Source: Paraburkholderia sp. ZP32-5
Lineage (GTDB): Bacteria; Pseudomonadota; Gammaproteobacteria; Burkholderiales; Burkholderiaceae
Assembly: GCF_021390495.1 (NCBI RefSeq)
Contig: NZ_JAJEJP010000001.1
Location: forward strand, 434,001-498,000
Direction: 5' to 3'
Length of the DNA: 64,000 nt
Shown: positions 47,093 through 55,441 of the stretch, piece after piece
How positions within the stretch are numbered: position 1 is the stretch's first letter
Layout of the letters: each line of letters begins with the position of its first letter
Position numbers and translations under genes: made by a program
Notes under the pieces: model-generated
What the model saw: only the letters and a program-made list of their open reading frames with translations
Databases searched by the model: none
Told to the model about the DNA's origin: nothing

Positions 47093-48688
47093 ATGGCTGT
47101 CCATACCGCCGCCCACCATTCGAGTGGGCAAGTTTTACCGTTCCGTGAATCCCTGCTGGCGATGCTCGGCGTTTCATTCGTCGCGATGCTGGTCGCGCTC
47201 GATCAGACCGTGGTCGGCACCGCGCTGCCCACCATCGTGTCCGAACTCCGCGGCTTCGAACTGTACGCGTGGGTCGCCACCTCATACCTGCTGACCTCCG
47301 TGATTACCGTGCCGATCTTCGGCCGGCTCGGCGATTACTACGGGCGCAAGCCGTTCGTGATCGCATCGATCGTCGTGTTCACCGGCGCGTCGGTGCTGTG
47401 CGGCGCGGCCAACAGCATGCTGTTTCTCGTGCTCGCGCGCGGTTTGCAGGGCATTGGCGGCGGCATGCTGGTCGGCACCGCGTTCGCATGTATTCCCGAT
47501 CTGTTCCCCGACTCGGTCGTGCGTCTGCGTTGGCAGGTGCTGATGAGTTCCGCGTTCGGCATCGCGAATGCGATCGGGCCGTCGCTCGGCGGTTTTCTCA
47601 CGCAGTACTACGGCTGGCGTTCGGTGTTTTACGTGAATCTGCCGGTGGGTCTGCTGTCGCTGTTTTTCGTCTGGCGTTTCCTGCCGCATCTGCGGCACGT
47701 CGAGCATGCGGGCAAGATGCGGCTCGACTGGCCGGGGGCGGCGCTGATCGCGGTAGCGCTCGGCTCGCTGCAATTGTTCGTCGAATTACTGCCGAAGCAC
47801 GGCATCACGCTGAGCGCGTTCGTGCTGCTCGCGTTGAGCATCGCGTCCGCCATTGCATTGTGGAAGTGGGAAAAACGTTGTCCGACCGCGATCCTGCCGG
47901 TCGATATGTTCCATAACCGCAGCCTGGCCGCGCTGTTCACGCTGGCCGTGCTGGGCGGTTTCACGATGTTCTCGCTGCTGTTCTACGCGCCGCTGCTGTT
48001 TCAAGGCGGCTTCGGGATGTCGCCGAAGGAAGCGGGGCTCGTCATCACGCCGCTGGTCGTGTTCATGACGATCGGCAGTATCGCCAACGGGCGTATCGTG
48101 CCGCGCCTGAAAAGTCCGAACCTGTTGCTGTACATCGGCTTTGCGCTGATGGCGTTGTCGTGCCTCGGCGTCGTCGTCGCGACCCGTTCGATGCCGCAAT
48201 GGGCGCTGACGTCGTTCATGGTGCTGGGCGGTCTCGGTCTCGGTTTCGTGATGCCGAACCTGACGATCTTCGCGCAGCAGACCGCGGGCCGCGAGCACCT
48301 GGGCATCGCGACGGCACTGATGCAGTCGCTGCGGATGATCGGCGGCATGATCGGCACGGCGCTGACCGGCACGCTCGTCACGCACATGTACCGCAGCAGC
48401 GTGCACGGTGCGCTGGATAATGCGGGCGCGTCGCACTGGTTCACCGATCTCGGCGATCCGCAGATCCTGATCAACCGGGACGCGCAGGCCACGCTCGTCG
48501 ACCAGTTGACGCACGCGGGCCACAACGGTGCGATGTTGCTCGAAAGCGCGCGCGAGGCGCTGGTCGGCGCGATTCACCTGGGTCTCGCGATGGCCGCGTT
48601 GATCGCCGTCGTATCGGTATGGCAATGCAGTCGGGTTCCGCCGATCAAGCTGCAGCGCAAACTCGAACCGGTGATTCACGCGGACTGA
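47093..48688 (+). CDS. DHA2-family (EmrB/QacA-type) multidrug efflux MFS transporter
   Basis: A 531-residue transporter with about 14 membrane segments, the DHA2 number. Motif D1 is ALDQTVVGTALPTIVSEL, motif A is GRLGDYYGRKPFVI, and motif C in helix 5 is SSAFGIANAIGPSLGGFLT. A partner membrane-fusion (EmrA) gene is absent nearby. A MarR regulator starts 29 bases after the stop, suggesting drug-responsive autoregulation of both genes. The substrate is unknown. Confidence 0.93.
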   Translation: MAVHTAAHHSSGQVLPFRESLLAMLGVSFVAMLVALDQTVVGTALPTIVSELRGFELYAWVATSYLLTSVITVPIFGRLGDYYGRKPFVIASIVVFTGASVLCGAANSMLFLVLARGLQGIGGGMLVGTAFACIPDLFPDSVVRLRWQVLMSSAFGIANAIGPSLGGFLTQYYGWRSVFYVNLPVGLLSLFFVWRFLPHLRHVEHAGKMRLDWPGAALIAVALGSLQLFVELLPKHGITLSAFVLLALSIASAIALWKWEKRCPTAILPVDMFHNRSLAALFTLAVLGGFTMFSLLFYAPLLFQGGFGMSPKEAGLVITPLVVFMTIGSIANGRIVPRLKSPNLLLYIGFALMALSCLGVVVATRSMPQWALTSFMVLGGLGLGFVMPNLTIFAQQTAGREHLGIATALMQSLRMIGGMIGTALTGTLVTHMYRSSVHGALDNAGASHWFTDLGDPQILINRDAQATLVDQLTHAGHNGAMLLESAREALVGAIHLGLAMAALIAVVSVWQCSRVPPIKLQRKLEPVIHAD

Positions 48689-48717
48689 TTTTGGACTTGG
48701 TGTTTGACGGACAGATT

Positions 48718-49212
48718 ATGGAAGAACAGGACCGCGTCGCCGTGATGCAGCAATTCGGCCGCACGTATCGGACGTTCATGTCGGCATTCGAGGCCCACGT
48801 GGGTCATCCTTTGCCGCGCTGGCGCATTCTGCTCGCGCTGCACGACCAGGGCGGCGAGTCGTCGCAAAAGCGGCTCGTCGAGCGTTTGCGCGTCGATCCG
48901 GGCGCACTCACCCGGCAGTTGAAAGCGCTCGAAGGGATGGGCTGGGTTGCGCGCAGCATGGATACGCGCGATAACCGTGTCACCAACGTGCGGCTGACTG
49001 AAGTCGGACGCGCAGCGACGGAAGAAAGCCTGCCGCGTCGCAATGCGTTTTTGCACGACACGATGGCGGGGCTGCCGGATGATGCGTTGGGCGCACTGTC
49101 GAGCGCGCTGACGATACTCGAGGCGCGGATCGGCGAAGTGGCGGCTGCCGCGAGCGCCGCCGCGGCGACAGCGCCGGAGGCGACGAGCGATGAGGCTACG
49201 CAGCGCGCCTGA
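48718..49212 (+). CDS. MarR-family transcriptional regulator
   Basis: A 164-residue MarR protein from the ATG at 48718 (MEEQDRVAV). The winged helix core is visible: PRWRILLALHDQGGESSQKRLVERL, then VDPGALTRQLKALEGMGWVAR and the wing DTRDNRVTNVRLTEVG. The C-terminus is Ala-rich. Alternative in-frame starts lie upstream (GTG at 48700, ATG at 48619 inside the efflux gene). The position immediately after the efflux pump indicates that it regulates it. Confidence 0.92.
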   Translation: MEEQDRVAVMQQFGRTYRTFMSAFEAHVGHPLPRWRILLALHDQGGESSQKRLVERLRVDPGALTRQLKALEGMGWVARSMDTRDNRVTNVRLTEVGRAATEESLPRRNAFLHDTMAGLPDDALGALSSALTILEARIGEVAAAASAAAATAPEATSDEATQRA

Positions 49213-49256
49213 TAGACATCGCGTGTTGCACGCGTGGTAATAAAACGCGCGGCAAT

Positions 49257-49296
49257 AAAAAACGGCGGTGAGCCAATAGGCCATCGTCGTTTTTTT
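49257..49296. terminator. Bidirectional terminator between marR and the DSD1-like gene
   Basis: A stem of about 13 bp with G-T pairs (AACGGCGGTGAGCC against GGCCATCGTCGTT), loop AATA, an A run on the left and a T run on the right. It lies between convergent genes and serves both. Confidence 0.85.
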
Positions 49297-49337
49297 ACGC
49301 CCCTCGCTTCAAACGAAGCGCAATCCAATCATAACAA

Positions 49338-50615
49338 TCAGAAGAACGTTTCGATCACTTCCTTCACGCGATACTGCGGATCGACGACCAGCACCTGACG
49401 CCATTTATCGAACGTCAGGCACGGATGCGAAATGTCGAACGCGATCATGTCGCCGACCTTCAGATCAGCACCGACGGGAATCCGCAGATACGCGTGCTGG
49501 TCCATCAGGCCGAAGATCTCCCAACCCTCGCTCGCGGCGACGTCGCGCGGCGCGTCGGTGCCGGGGCGGTAGTGGCGTGCCGGCTCCGGCATGCCCGCGT
49601 CGAACGCGGAGTCGCGCTTGCCGAGACCGATGATCGCGCGATCCGGCTCGGGAATCGACTGCACGTACGCCCACAGCTGCAGCGCGGGCAACAACCCTTC
49701 GCCCATTTTCTTCGCGACCGGATTGCGCTTGAAGATATCCGTCTGCGCCTTGCGATAGACGCCGACGTCATGCGTCAGATAGCAGCCGGGACGCAGCACG
49801 ACCTCGACCTTGCCGGATTCGGTGGCCTGCGCGAATTCTTCGGCGACTACGTCGTACCACGCCGAACCCGCGCCCGACAGCACCGCCGGCGCACGCGCGA
49901 AACGCCCCTGCTCGACGAGTTCACGCGTGACGGCAACCGCGCCTTGCAGAAACGCGCGTACCTCGTGTTCCTCCTTCAGCACGCCCTCGTACAACTCGAC
50001 ACCGGCGAGTTTCAGCACCTCCGGATAGCGCGCGATCGCATCCAGCACGGCATTGCGTTGCGCTTCGTCGCGCACGCCGGTGCGTCCGCCCGGCACGCCG
50101 AGTTCGAGCAGCACTTGCAGCGGCTTTTTCACCGACGTGAAAAATTCGCCCAGTTGTTCGACGCCCTCGGCTGAATCGACGAGACAGAAGAATTCGAATT
50201 CCGGATCGCTGAGCAGCTCGGCGATCATCATCATGTTGTGACGGCCGACCAGCTGGTTCGCCATCAGCACGCGCGACACACCGCCGTGGTAAGCGGCACG
50301 CACCTGGTGCGCGGTGGCGAGCGTGATGCCCCATGCGCCGGTGTCGAGCTGGCGGCGGAACAACTGCGGCGCCATCGTGGTCTTGCCATGAGGCGCGAGC
50401 TTGACACCGTATTCGGCGACGAAGGCCTGCATCCACTTCAGGTTGTGCTCGACGCGATCCGCGTACAGCACCGCGGCCGGCAGGCTCACGTCTTCGTCGA
50501 GCAGATTCCACTCGAGGCGCGCGGCGTCCTTCAGCTGGATGCTGGCGCCCGGAACATTGCCCAAGCCCTTGCTATAAGGATCAATCGTCGCGCCCTGATA
50601 GTTTGTAACTTTCAT
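49338..50615 (-). CDS. DSD1-like PLP enzyme (D-serine/D-threonine dehydratase or aldolase family)
   Basis: A 425-residue fold-type III PLP enzyme with an alanine-racemase-like N-terminal barrel. The PLP Lys is in KLAPHGKTTMAPQ and substrate-side loops include ELGVPGGRTGVR. The C-terminal beta domain has the metal-site pattern of D-serine dehydratase (MDQHAYL and ISHPCLTFD, giving His and Cys). The group deaminates D-serine or related D-amino acids or cleaves D-threonine; which reaction is open. The start at 50615 (MKVTNYQG) has GGAG 9 bases upstream; an ATG at 50630 is possible. It is divergent from the RpiR regulator. Confidence 0.9.
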   Translation of the reverse strand: MKVTNYQGATIDPYSKGLGNVPGASIQLKDAARLEWNLLDEDVSLPAAVLYADRVEHNLKWMQAFVAEYGVKLAPHGKTTMAPQLFRRQLDTGAWGITLATAHQVRAAYHGGVSRVLMANQLVGRHNMMMIAELLSDPEFEFFCLVDSAEGVEQLGEFFTSVKKPLQVLLELGVPGGRTGVRDEAQRNAVLDAIARYPEVLKLAGVELYEGVLKEEHEVRAFLQGAVAVTRELVEQGRFARAPAVLSGAGSAWYDVVAEEFAQATESGKVEVVLRPGCYLTHDVGVYRKAQTDIFKRNPVAKKMGEGLLPALQLWAYVQSIPEPDRAIIGLGKRDSAFDAGMPEPARHYRPGTDAPRDVAASEGWEIFGLMDQHAYLRIPVGADLKVGDMIAFDISHPCLTFDKWRQVLVVDPQYRVKEVIETFF

Positions 50616-50681
50616 GAATCCGTGCTCCATCGTCCAGTTAAATTGCAGCAGATTTGACTTTAGTATGTTACCGAAAGTACG

Positions 50682-51659
50682 ATGTCCGGAGAAATGTTAT
50701 TTAGTACCACGGCTTTCGCGGACCTTTCCAAGGCCCGCGCGGCCCAGCTGGGAGCCCCATCGCCCGCCATGAATCGTAGCGCCGAACCGCCTGCTTTCGA
50801 CATCGTCGCGCGCATCGCCGAATGCGCGCCGGAATTGCGCTCGGCCGAACGCAAGGTCGCCGCGCTGATCCTCGACGATCTGACCGGCGCGTCGCGCGCG
50901 AGCATCGGCGCGCTCGCGCAGCAGGCCGAGGTCAGCATCGCGACGGTCACGCGTTTCGCGAAAGCAGTCGGTTGTCGCGATGTGCGTGAGCTGAAGCTGC
51001 GGCTCGCGCAGGCGGCGGCAGTCGGTCAGCGCTTTCTCGAGCGCGACGAAACAAGCGATGCACCCGAGCCGATCGCCACGCGTGTGTTCGACGAGTTGCA
51101 AACCGCGCTTGCGCACAATCATCAGTTGCTGCGTCAGGCGCCGCTCGGCGAGGCGGCCGCCGCACTACGCGCCGCGCGGATGATCTACGTGTTCGGCATG
51201 GGCGGCGGCTCGACCGCGCTCGCCGACGAAATGCGCTTCCGGCTCGTGCGCCTGGGACGCCCGGTTGCAAGCTATCAGGACGGACTATTGCAGCGGATGG
51301 TCGCGAGCACCGTGTCGCGCGAAGCCGTGATCATCGCGCTGTCCACCACGGGCCGCGTGCCGGAGCTGCTCGAAAACTGCAAGATCGCGCGCAGCTACGG
51401 CGCAACGGTGATCGCGCTGACCGCACCGGCCTCGCCGCTCGCGAGGCTCGCCGACTGGGTGATCCCGATCGTCGCGTTCGAAACCGATTTCATTTACAAG
51501 CCGTCGTCGTCCCGTTACGCGATGATGATGGCGCTCGATGTGCTCGTCACCGAACTTGCCGTCAGCCAGGGCGACGAGAGCCGCGAATTGCTGCGCCGCA
51601 TGAAGCACGCGCTCGACGCGCACCGTGGCGGCGGCGATCGACAACCGTTAGGAGACTGA
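50682..51659 (+). CDS. MurR/RpiR-family transcriptional regulator
   Basis: A 325-residue regulator with an N-terminal HTH_6 domain (LRSAERKVAALILDDL, then IGALAQQAEVSIATVTRFAKAVG) and a C-terminal SIS domain (MIYVFGMGGGSTALADEMRFRL, ALSTTGRVPEL). SIS domains of this family usually bind phosphosugars, but here the neighbours handle D-amino acids, so the effector may differ. The first about 30 residues are not conserved; Met30 (ATG at 50769) is an alternative start. D-aminoacylase starts 3 bases after the stop, so they form one operon. Confidence 0.93.
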   Translation: MSGEMLFSTTAFADLSKARAAQLGAPSPAMNRSAEPPAFDIVARIAECAPELRSAERKVAALILDDLTGASRASIGALAQQAEVSIATVTRFAKAVGCRDVRELKLRLAQAAAVGQRFLERDETSDAPEPIATRVFDELQTALAHNHQLLRQAPLGEAAAALRAARMIYVFGMGGGSTALADEMRFRLVRLGRPVASYQDGLLQRMVASTVSREAVIIALSTTGRVPELLENCKIARSYGATVIALTAPASPLARLADWVIPIVAFETDFIYKPSSSRYAMMMALDVLVTELAVSQGDESRELLRRMKHALDAHRGGGDRQPLGD

Positions 51660-51662
51660 TCC

Positions 51663-53144
51663 ATGCATTCGCATCCCGAAGCCGCCGATACGCTGATCAT
51701 CGGCGCGCAACTGTATGACGGCACGGGCGCACCGCCCGTCGAGCGCGACGTGGCGATCCGCGACGGGCGCATCGCCGCGATCGGCAATCTGTCGAACTGG
51801 CTTGCCGAAGAGGTGATCGAGGCCGAGGGCCGTGCGCTCGCGCCGGGCTTCATCGACGTGCACACGCACGACGACACCCATGTGATCCGCGCGCCGCAGA
51901 TGCTGCCGAAAATCACCCAAGGCGTGACGACGGTGATCGTCGGCAATTGCGGGATCAGCGCGTCGCCGGTGTCGCTGAAGGGCGATCCGCCCGATCCGAT
52001 GAATCTGCTCGGCGAGCGTGACGCATTCCAGTACCCGACCTTCGCCGACTACGTGAACGCGGTGAACGCCGCGCACCCGGCGGTCAACGTCGGCGCGCTG
52101 ATCGGCCACACCGCGTTGCGCAACAACCAGATGGACCGGCTCGATCGCGCGGCAACCGCGCAGGAAATCGAAGGCATGTGCACGCAGCTCGAGGAAGCGC
52201 TCGCGCACGGCGCGCTCGGCTTGAGCTCGGGGCTCGCGTATGGCTCGGCATTTGCCGCGCCGACCGAGGAAGTGATGGCGCTCGCCGAGCCGCTCGCCGC
52301 CGCGGGCGCGCTGTACACCACGCACATGCGCACCGAGTTCGACGCGATTCTCGACGCGATGGACGAGGCGTACCGCGTCGGCCGTCATGCGCGCGTGCCG
52401 GTCGTGATCTCGCATCTGAAGTGCGCGGGGCCGTCGAACTGGGGCCGCAGCGTCGAGGTGTTGAAATCACTCGAAGGCGCGCGCGGCGCGCAGCCGGTCG
52501 GCTGCGACTGCTATCCGTACAACCGCAGTTCGTCGACGCTGGATCTGAAGCAGGTGACCGGCGATATCGACATCACGATCACGTGGTCGGAGCCGCATCC
52601 GGAAATGGCGGGCAAGCTGATCAAGGAGGTCGCGGCCGAGTGGGGCGTGTCGCAGCAGGAAGCGGGCAGGCGCCTGCAACCGGCCGGCGCGGTGTACCAC
52701 AACATGTCCGAAGACGACGTGCGGCGCATCCTGTCGCATCCGGCGACGATGGTCGGCTCGGATGGCTTGCCGAACGATCCGCTGCCGCATCCGCGGCTGT
52801 GGGGCGCGTTTCCGCGCGTGCTTGGCCACTATGTGCGCGACGCCGGTTTGCTGCCGCTCGAAGAGGCGGTGCGCAAGATGACGAGCCTGTCGGCGCGCCG
52901 CTTCGGCCTCGCGCAGCGCGGCGAGGTACATGTCGGCTATCACGCCGATCTGGTGCTGTTCGACCCGGCGAAGGTGCTCGATGTCGCGACGTTCGACAAG
53001 CCGCAGCAAGCGGCGGCCGGCATCGACGCGGTGTGGGTCAACGGCGTGCTGTCGTATTGCGATGGCGCGGTGACCGGCGAGCGGGCCGGCCGGTTCGTCA
53101 CGCGCGGCGTGCCGTCAAAGGGCGATGCGCAGGGCGCGTTCTGA
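51663..53144 (+). CDS. N-acyl-D-amino-acid deacylase (D-aminoacylase)
   Basis: A 493-residue amidohydrolase-superfamily enzyme releasing D-amino acids from N-acyl forms. The metal-binding motif is GFIDVHTHDDTHV (about residues 63-75), the family's Cys ligand is in VIVGNCGIS, a later His is in GALIGHTAL, and MVGSDGLPNDPLPHPR carries the catalytic Asp. Length matches the D-aminoacylase family. It is encoded between the RpiR regulator (3-base gap) and RidA (75 bases), and is probably cytoplasmic (no signal peptide). Confidence 0.95.
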   Translation: MHSHPEAADTLIIGAQLYDGTGAPPVERDVAIRDGRIAAIGNLSNWLAEEVIEAEGRALAPGFIDVHTHDDTHVIRAPQMLPKITQGVTTVIVGNCGISASPVSLKGDPPDPMNLLGERDAFQYPTFADYVNAVNAAHPAVNVGALIGHTALRNNQMDRLDRAATAQEIEGMCTQLEEALAHGALGLSSGLAYGSAFAAPTEEVMALAEPLAAAGALYTTHMRTEFDAILDAMDEAYRVGRHARVPVVISHLKCAGPSNWGRSVEVLKSLEGARGAQPVGCDCYPYNRSSSTLDLKQVTGDIDITITWSEPHPEMAGKLIKEVAAEWGVSQQEAGRRLQPAGAVYHNMSEDDVRRILSHPATMVGSDGLPNDPLPHPRLWGAFPRVLGHYVRDAGLLPLEEAVRKMTSLSARRFGLAQRGEVHVGYHADLVLFDPAKVLDVATFDKPQQAAAGIDAVWVNGVLSYCDGAVTGERAGRFVTRGVPSKGDAQGAF

Positions 53145-53219
53145 TTTTTTCGATCGATTGATGGTGGCACGCGCGGCGAGGGCGCCGCGCACGTGCCCGA
53201 CTTTTTAAGGAGTGTGACG

Positions 53220-53606
53220 ATGAAGCGATATGGCGTGGAAGGCGGAAAGGGTACCGGCGGTCAGGTGATGCCGTTCGCGCGCGCGGTCGAAGCGGACGGC
53301 TGGCTGTTCGTATCGGGCCAGACGCCGATGGAAAACGGCGAAGTGATCAACGGCGGTATCGTCGAGCAATCGCACAAGGCGATTCAGAATGTGTTCGCGA
53401 TCCTGAAGGAAGCCGGTTACGGCGCTGAGCACGTCGTGCGCTGCGGCGTGTGGCTCGATGATCCGCGCGACTTCGCGTCGTTCAACAAGGTGTTTCGCGA
53501 GTACTTCGGCGAGAACCCGCCGGCCCGTGCGTGCGTGGTGTCGTCGATGGTGATCGACTGCAAGGTCGAGGTGGATTGCGTCGCTTATAAGAAGCCGGCG
53601 GCTTGA
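53220..53606 (+). CDS. RidA-family (YjgF/UK114) protein
   Basis: A 128-residue RidA-like protein. It starts MKRYGVEGGKGTGGQVMPFARAVEA with the family block LFVSGQTPM and the conserved C-terminal PPARACVVSSMVIDCKVEVDCVA, which includes the Arg that binds the substrate carboxylate. RidA hydrolyses reactive enamines/imines such as 2-aminoacrylate released by PLP deaminases, so co-location with a D-amino-acid dehydratase makes functional sense. The ATG has a perfect AAGGAG site. Confidence 0.94.
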   Translation: MKRYGVEGGKGTGGQVMPFARAVEADGWLFVSGQTPMENGEVINGGIVEQSHKAIQNVFAILKEAGYGAEHVVRCGVWLDDPRDFASFNKVFREYFGENPPARACVVSSMVIDCKVEVDCVAYKKPAA

Positions 53607-53631
53607 GCTAGCTGAGAGCGCTTCAATGCAA

Positions 53632-53670
53632 CAGGGGCGCCGCGGGCTGTAATGGCCCGCGGCGCCCCTG
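53632..53670. terminator. Very stable hairpin between ridA and queF
   Basis: A perfect 16-bp stem (CAGGGGCGCCGCGGGC / GCCCGCGGCGCCCCTG) with a 7-base loop between convergent genes. There is no T tract on either side, so it may act as a 3' stabiliser or weak bidirectional terminator. Confidence 0.7.
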
Positions 53671-53689
53671 GCGCGTTTGCCGCATCTGA

Positions 53690-54514
53690 CTACTGCCGCG
53701 CGAGCCGCATATTGTCCGGCATCGGCAGGTTGTAGTTGGTGCGAAACGGATTGATATCGAGCCCGCCGCGCCGCGTGTAGCGTGCGTACACCGCGAGCTT
53801 CAGCGGTTTGCACATCTTCATGATGTCGACGAAGATCCGCTCGACGCACTGCTCGTGAAAGCCCGTGTGATTGCGGTACGAGATGATGTAGCGCAACAGC
53901 CCGGCGTGATCGATCTGCGGGCCGGCATAGTGAATCTGCACGCTGCCCCAGTCGGGCTGGCCGGTTACCGGGCAGTTCGATTTCAGCAGGTTCGACACCA
54001 GTGTTTCCTCGACCGGTGCTTCGTCGTGGGCCGCGCTCAAGAGCGACGCGTCCGGTTGGTACACGCTCGCTTCCAGATCGAGTCGATCCAGCGACAGGCC
54101 GTCGAATTCTTCCATCCGCAGCTTGCCGAATTCATGCGACGTGGCCAGATGAACCGACACGGTCGCGCCGCACGATGCCGACACGTCACGCTTGATCGTA
54201 TCGCGCACGGTCTCCGTCGATTCGAAAACGGTCTGCGCAAACGAGCCGAGATACAGCTTGAACGACTTCGACTCGACGATATTCGGCGAATCGGCCGGCA
54301 CGAAGAACGTCGCGACCGCGATCTGCGGCTTGCCGCGCGCGTTCAGCCACGACAGCTCATACGCGTTCCAGATGTCGCTGCCAAAGAACGGCAAGCGTGC
54401 GCCGATGCCGATCGCCTCGCGCGCATTGGCGCGTGCAATCGGAAACAGCAGCGAGGAGTCGTATTGTTCGGTGTAAGTCGAGGACTTACCGAGCGGAGAT
54501 TGTTCGGGTGTCAT
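53690..54514 (-). CDS. queF: NADPH-dependent 7-cyano-7-deazaguanine reductase QueF
   Basis: Reduces preQ0 to preQ1 in queuosine biosynthesis. It is 274 residues, the long bimodular (YqcD/E. coli-type) form. The catalytic Cys lies in [16 protein letters not shown] (about residue 182), with the QueF substrate motif [12 protein letters not shown] in the N-terminal module and [10 protein letters not shown] with a conserved Glu. The ATG at 54514 overlaps the 5'-nucleotidase stop by 4 bases. No other queuosine gene is in the window. Confidence 0.95.
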   Translation of the reverse strand: MTPEQSPLGKSSTYTEQYDSSLLFPIARANAREAIGIGARLPFFGSDIWNAYELSWLNARGKPQIAVATFFVPADSPNIVESKSFKLYLGSFAQTVFESTETVRDTIKRDVSASCGATVSVHLATSHEFGKLRMEEFDGLSLDRLDLEASVYQPDASLLSAAHDEAPVEETLVSNLLKSNCPVTGQPDWGSVQIHYAGPQIDHAGLLRYIISYRNHTGFHEQCVERIFVDIMKMCKPLKLAVYARYTRRGGLDINPFRTNYNLPMPDNMRLARQ

Positions 54515-55413
54515 GATGCATTCACGATGCCACTCATCACATGCCCGGTCGCGGTCACGACACGGGCCGATTCGCAGTGGCCAAGCTGGTCGTCGAAGAA
54601 AAAGTCCGGCTCGAATTCGCGCAGGAATGCGCTTTTGTCGAGGCCACCGAGGAACATCGCTTCGTCGATTTCGATGTTCCATGCCATCAGGGTGCGGATC
54701 GCGCGCTCATGCGCGGGCGCCGAGCGGGCCGTCACCAGCGCCGTGCGAATCCGCATCTGCGCGGCTGCGTCCGCGAGTTTCTGCAGCCGGTGCAACGCTT
54801 CGAGCAGCGGCTTCAGCGGGCCGTCCGCGAGCGGCAGGTGCTTGTTGTCGATCTCATGACCGACGAAGGCACGCAAACCGTCCTTCTGAAAGATGCGTTC
54901 GGCTTCATCGGAAAACAATACCGCGTCGCCGTCGAACGCAATGCGGATTTCGTCCGGATACGTGCTCGCCATTTTCGCCGATTCCGGCAACACGCGTGCG
55001 GCGGGAAAACCGGCGGCCAGCGCATCGCGCACGTCCTGCTGATTCGCAGACAGAAACAGCGACGCGTTCAGCGGCTTCAGATAACCGAACGGCGCGCGCC
55101 CGCGCGTGAACACGCCGCGCTCGATCGTGAGCCCGTATTCGCGGCACGAATGAAACGCGCGCAAGCCGCTGATCGGATCGCTGCGCGACAGGATCACGAC
55201 TTCGACGCGATGGCCGCCGGCGTTCAGCGCGAGCAGCTTGCGAATCAGCGGAAACGCGACGCCCGGTTTCGCGGGCACATTCAGCCGTTCGCGCTGCAAC
55301 GCTTCGTACGCGCGCAGGTCGCCGGCCTCGTAGACGCGGTTCTCCTCCTCGAAGTCGAACAGCGCGCGCGACGAGATTGCGACCACCAGTTTGTCGACGA
55401 GCGAAAGCGCCAT
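54511..55413 (-). CDS. 5'-nucleotidase (NT5C1-type)
   Basis: A 300-residue protein of the cytosolic 5'-nucleotidase I-like family. The N-terminal block is [17 protein letters not shown], with [16 protein letters not shown] and the acidic motif [16 protein letters not shown], which supplies HAD-type metal-binding aspartates, then [11 protein letters not shown] near the C-terminus. It should hydrolyse nucleoside monophosphates, though specificity is unproven. It is 28 bases after ilvA and overlaps queF (ATGA), so ilvA-nucleotidase-queF is a likely operon. Confidence 0.9.
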   Translation of the reverse strand: MALSLVDKLVVAISSRALFDFEEENRVYEAGDLRAYEALQRERLNVPAKPGVAFPLIRKLLALNAGGHRVEVVILSRSDPISGLRAFHSCREYGLTIERGVFTRGRAPFGYLKPLNASLFLSANQQDVRDALAAGFPAARVLPESAKMASTYPDEIRIAFDGDAVLFSDEAERIFQKDGLRAFVGHEIDNKHLPLADGPLKPLLEALHRLQKLADAAAQMRIRTALVTARSAPAHERAIRTLMAWNIEIDEAMFLGGLDKSAFLREFEPDFFFDDQLGHCESARVVTATGHVMSGIVNAS

Positions 55414-55441
55414 CGGTGCGTTCCAGTTCCAGTGTGAGAAA

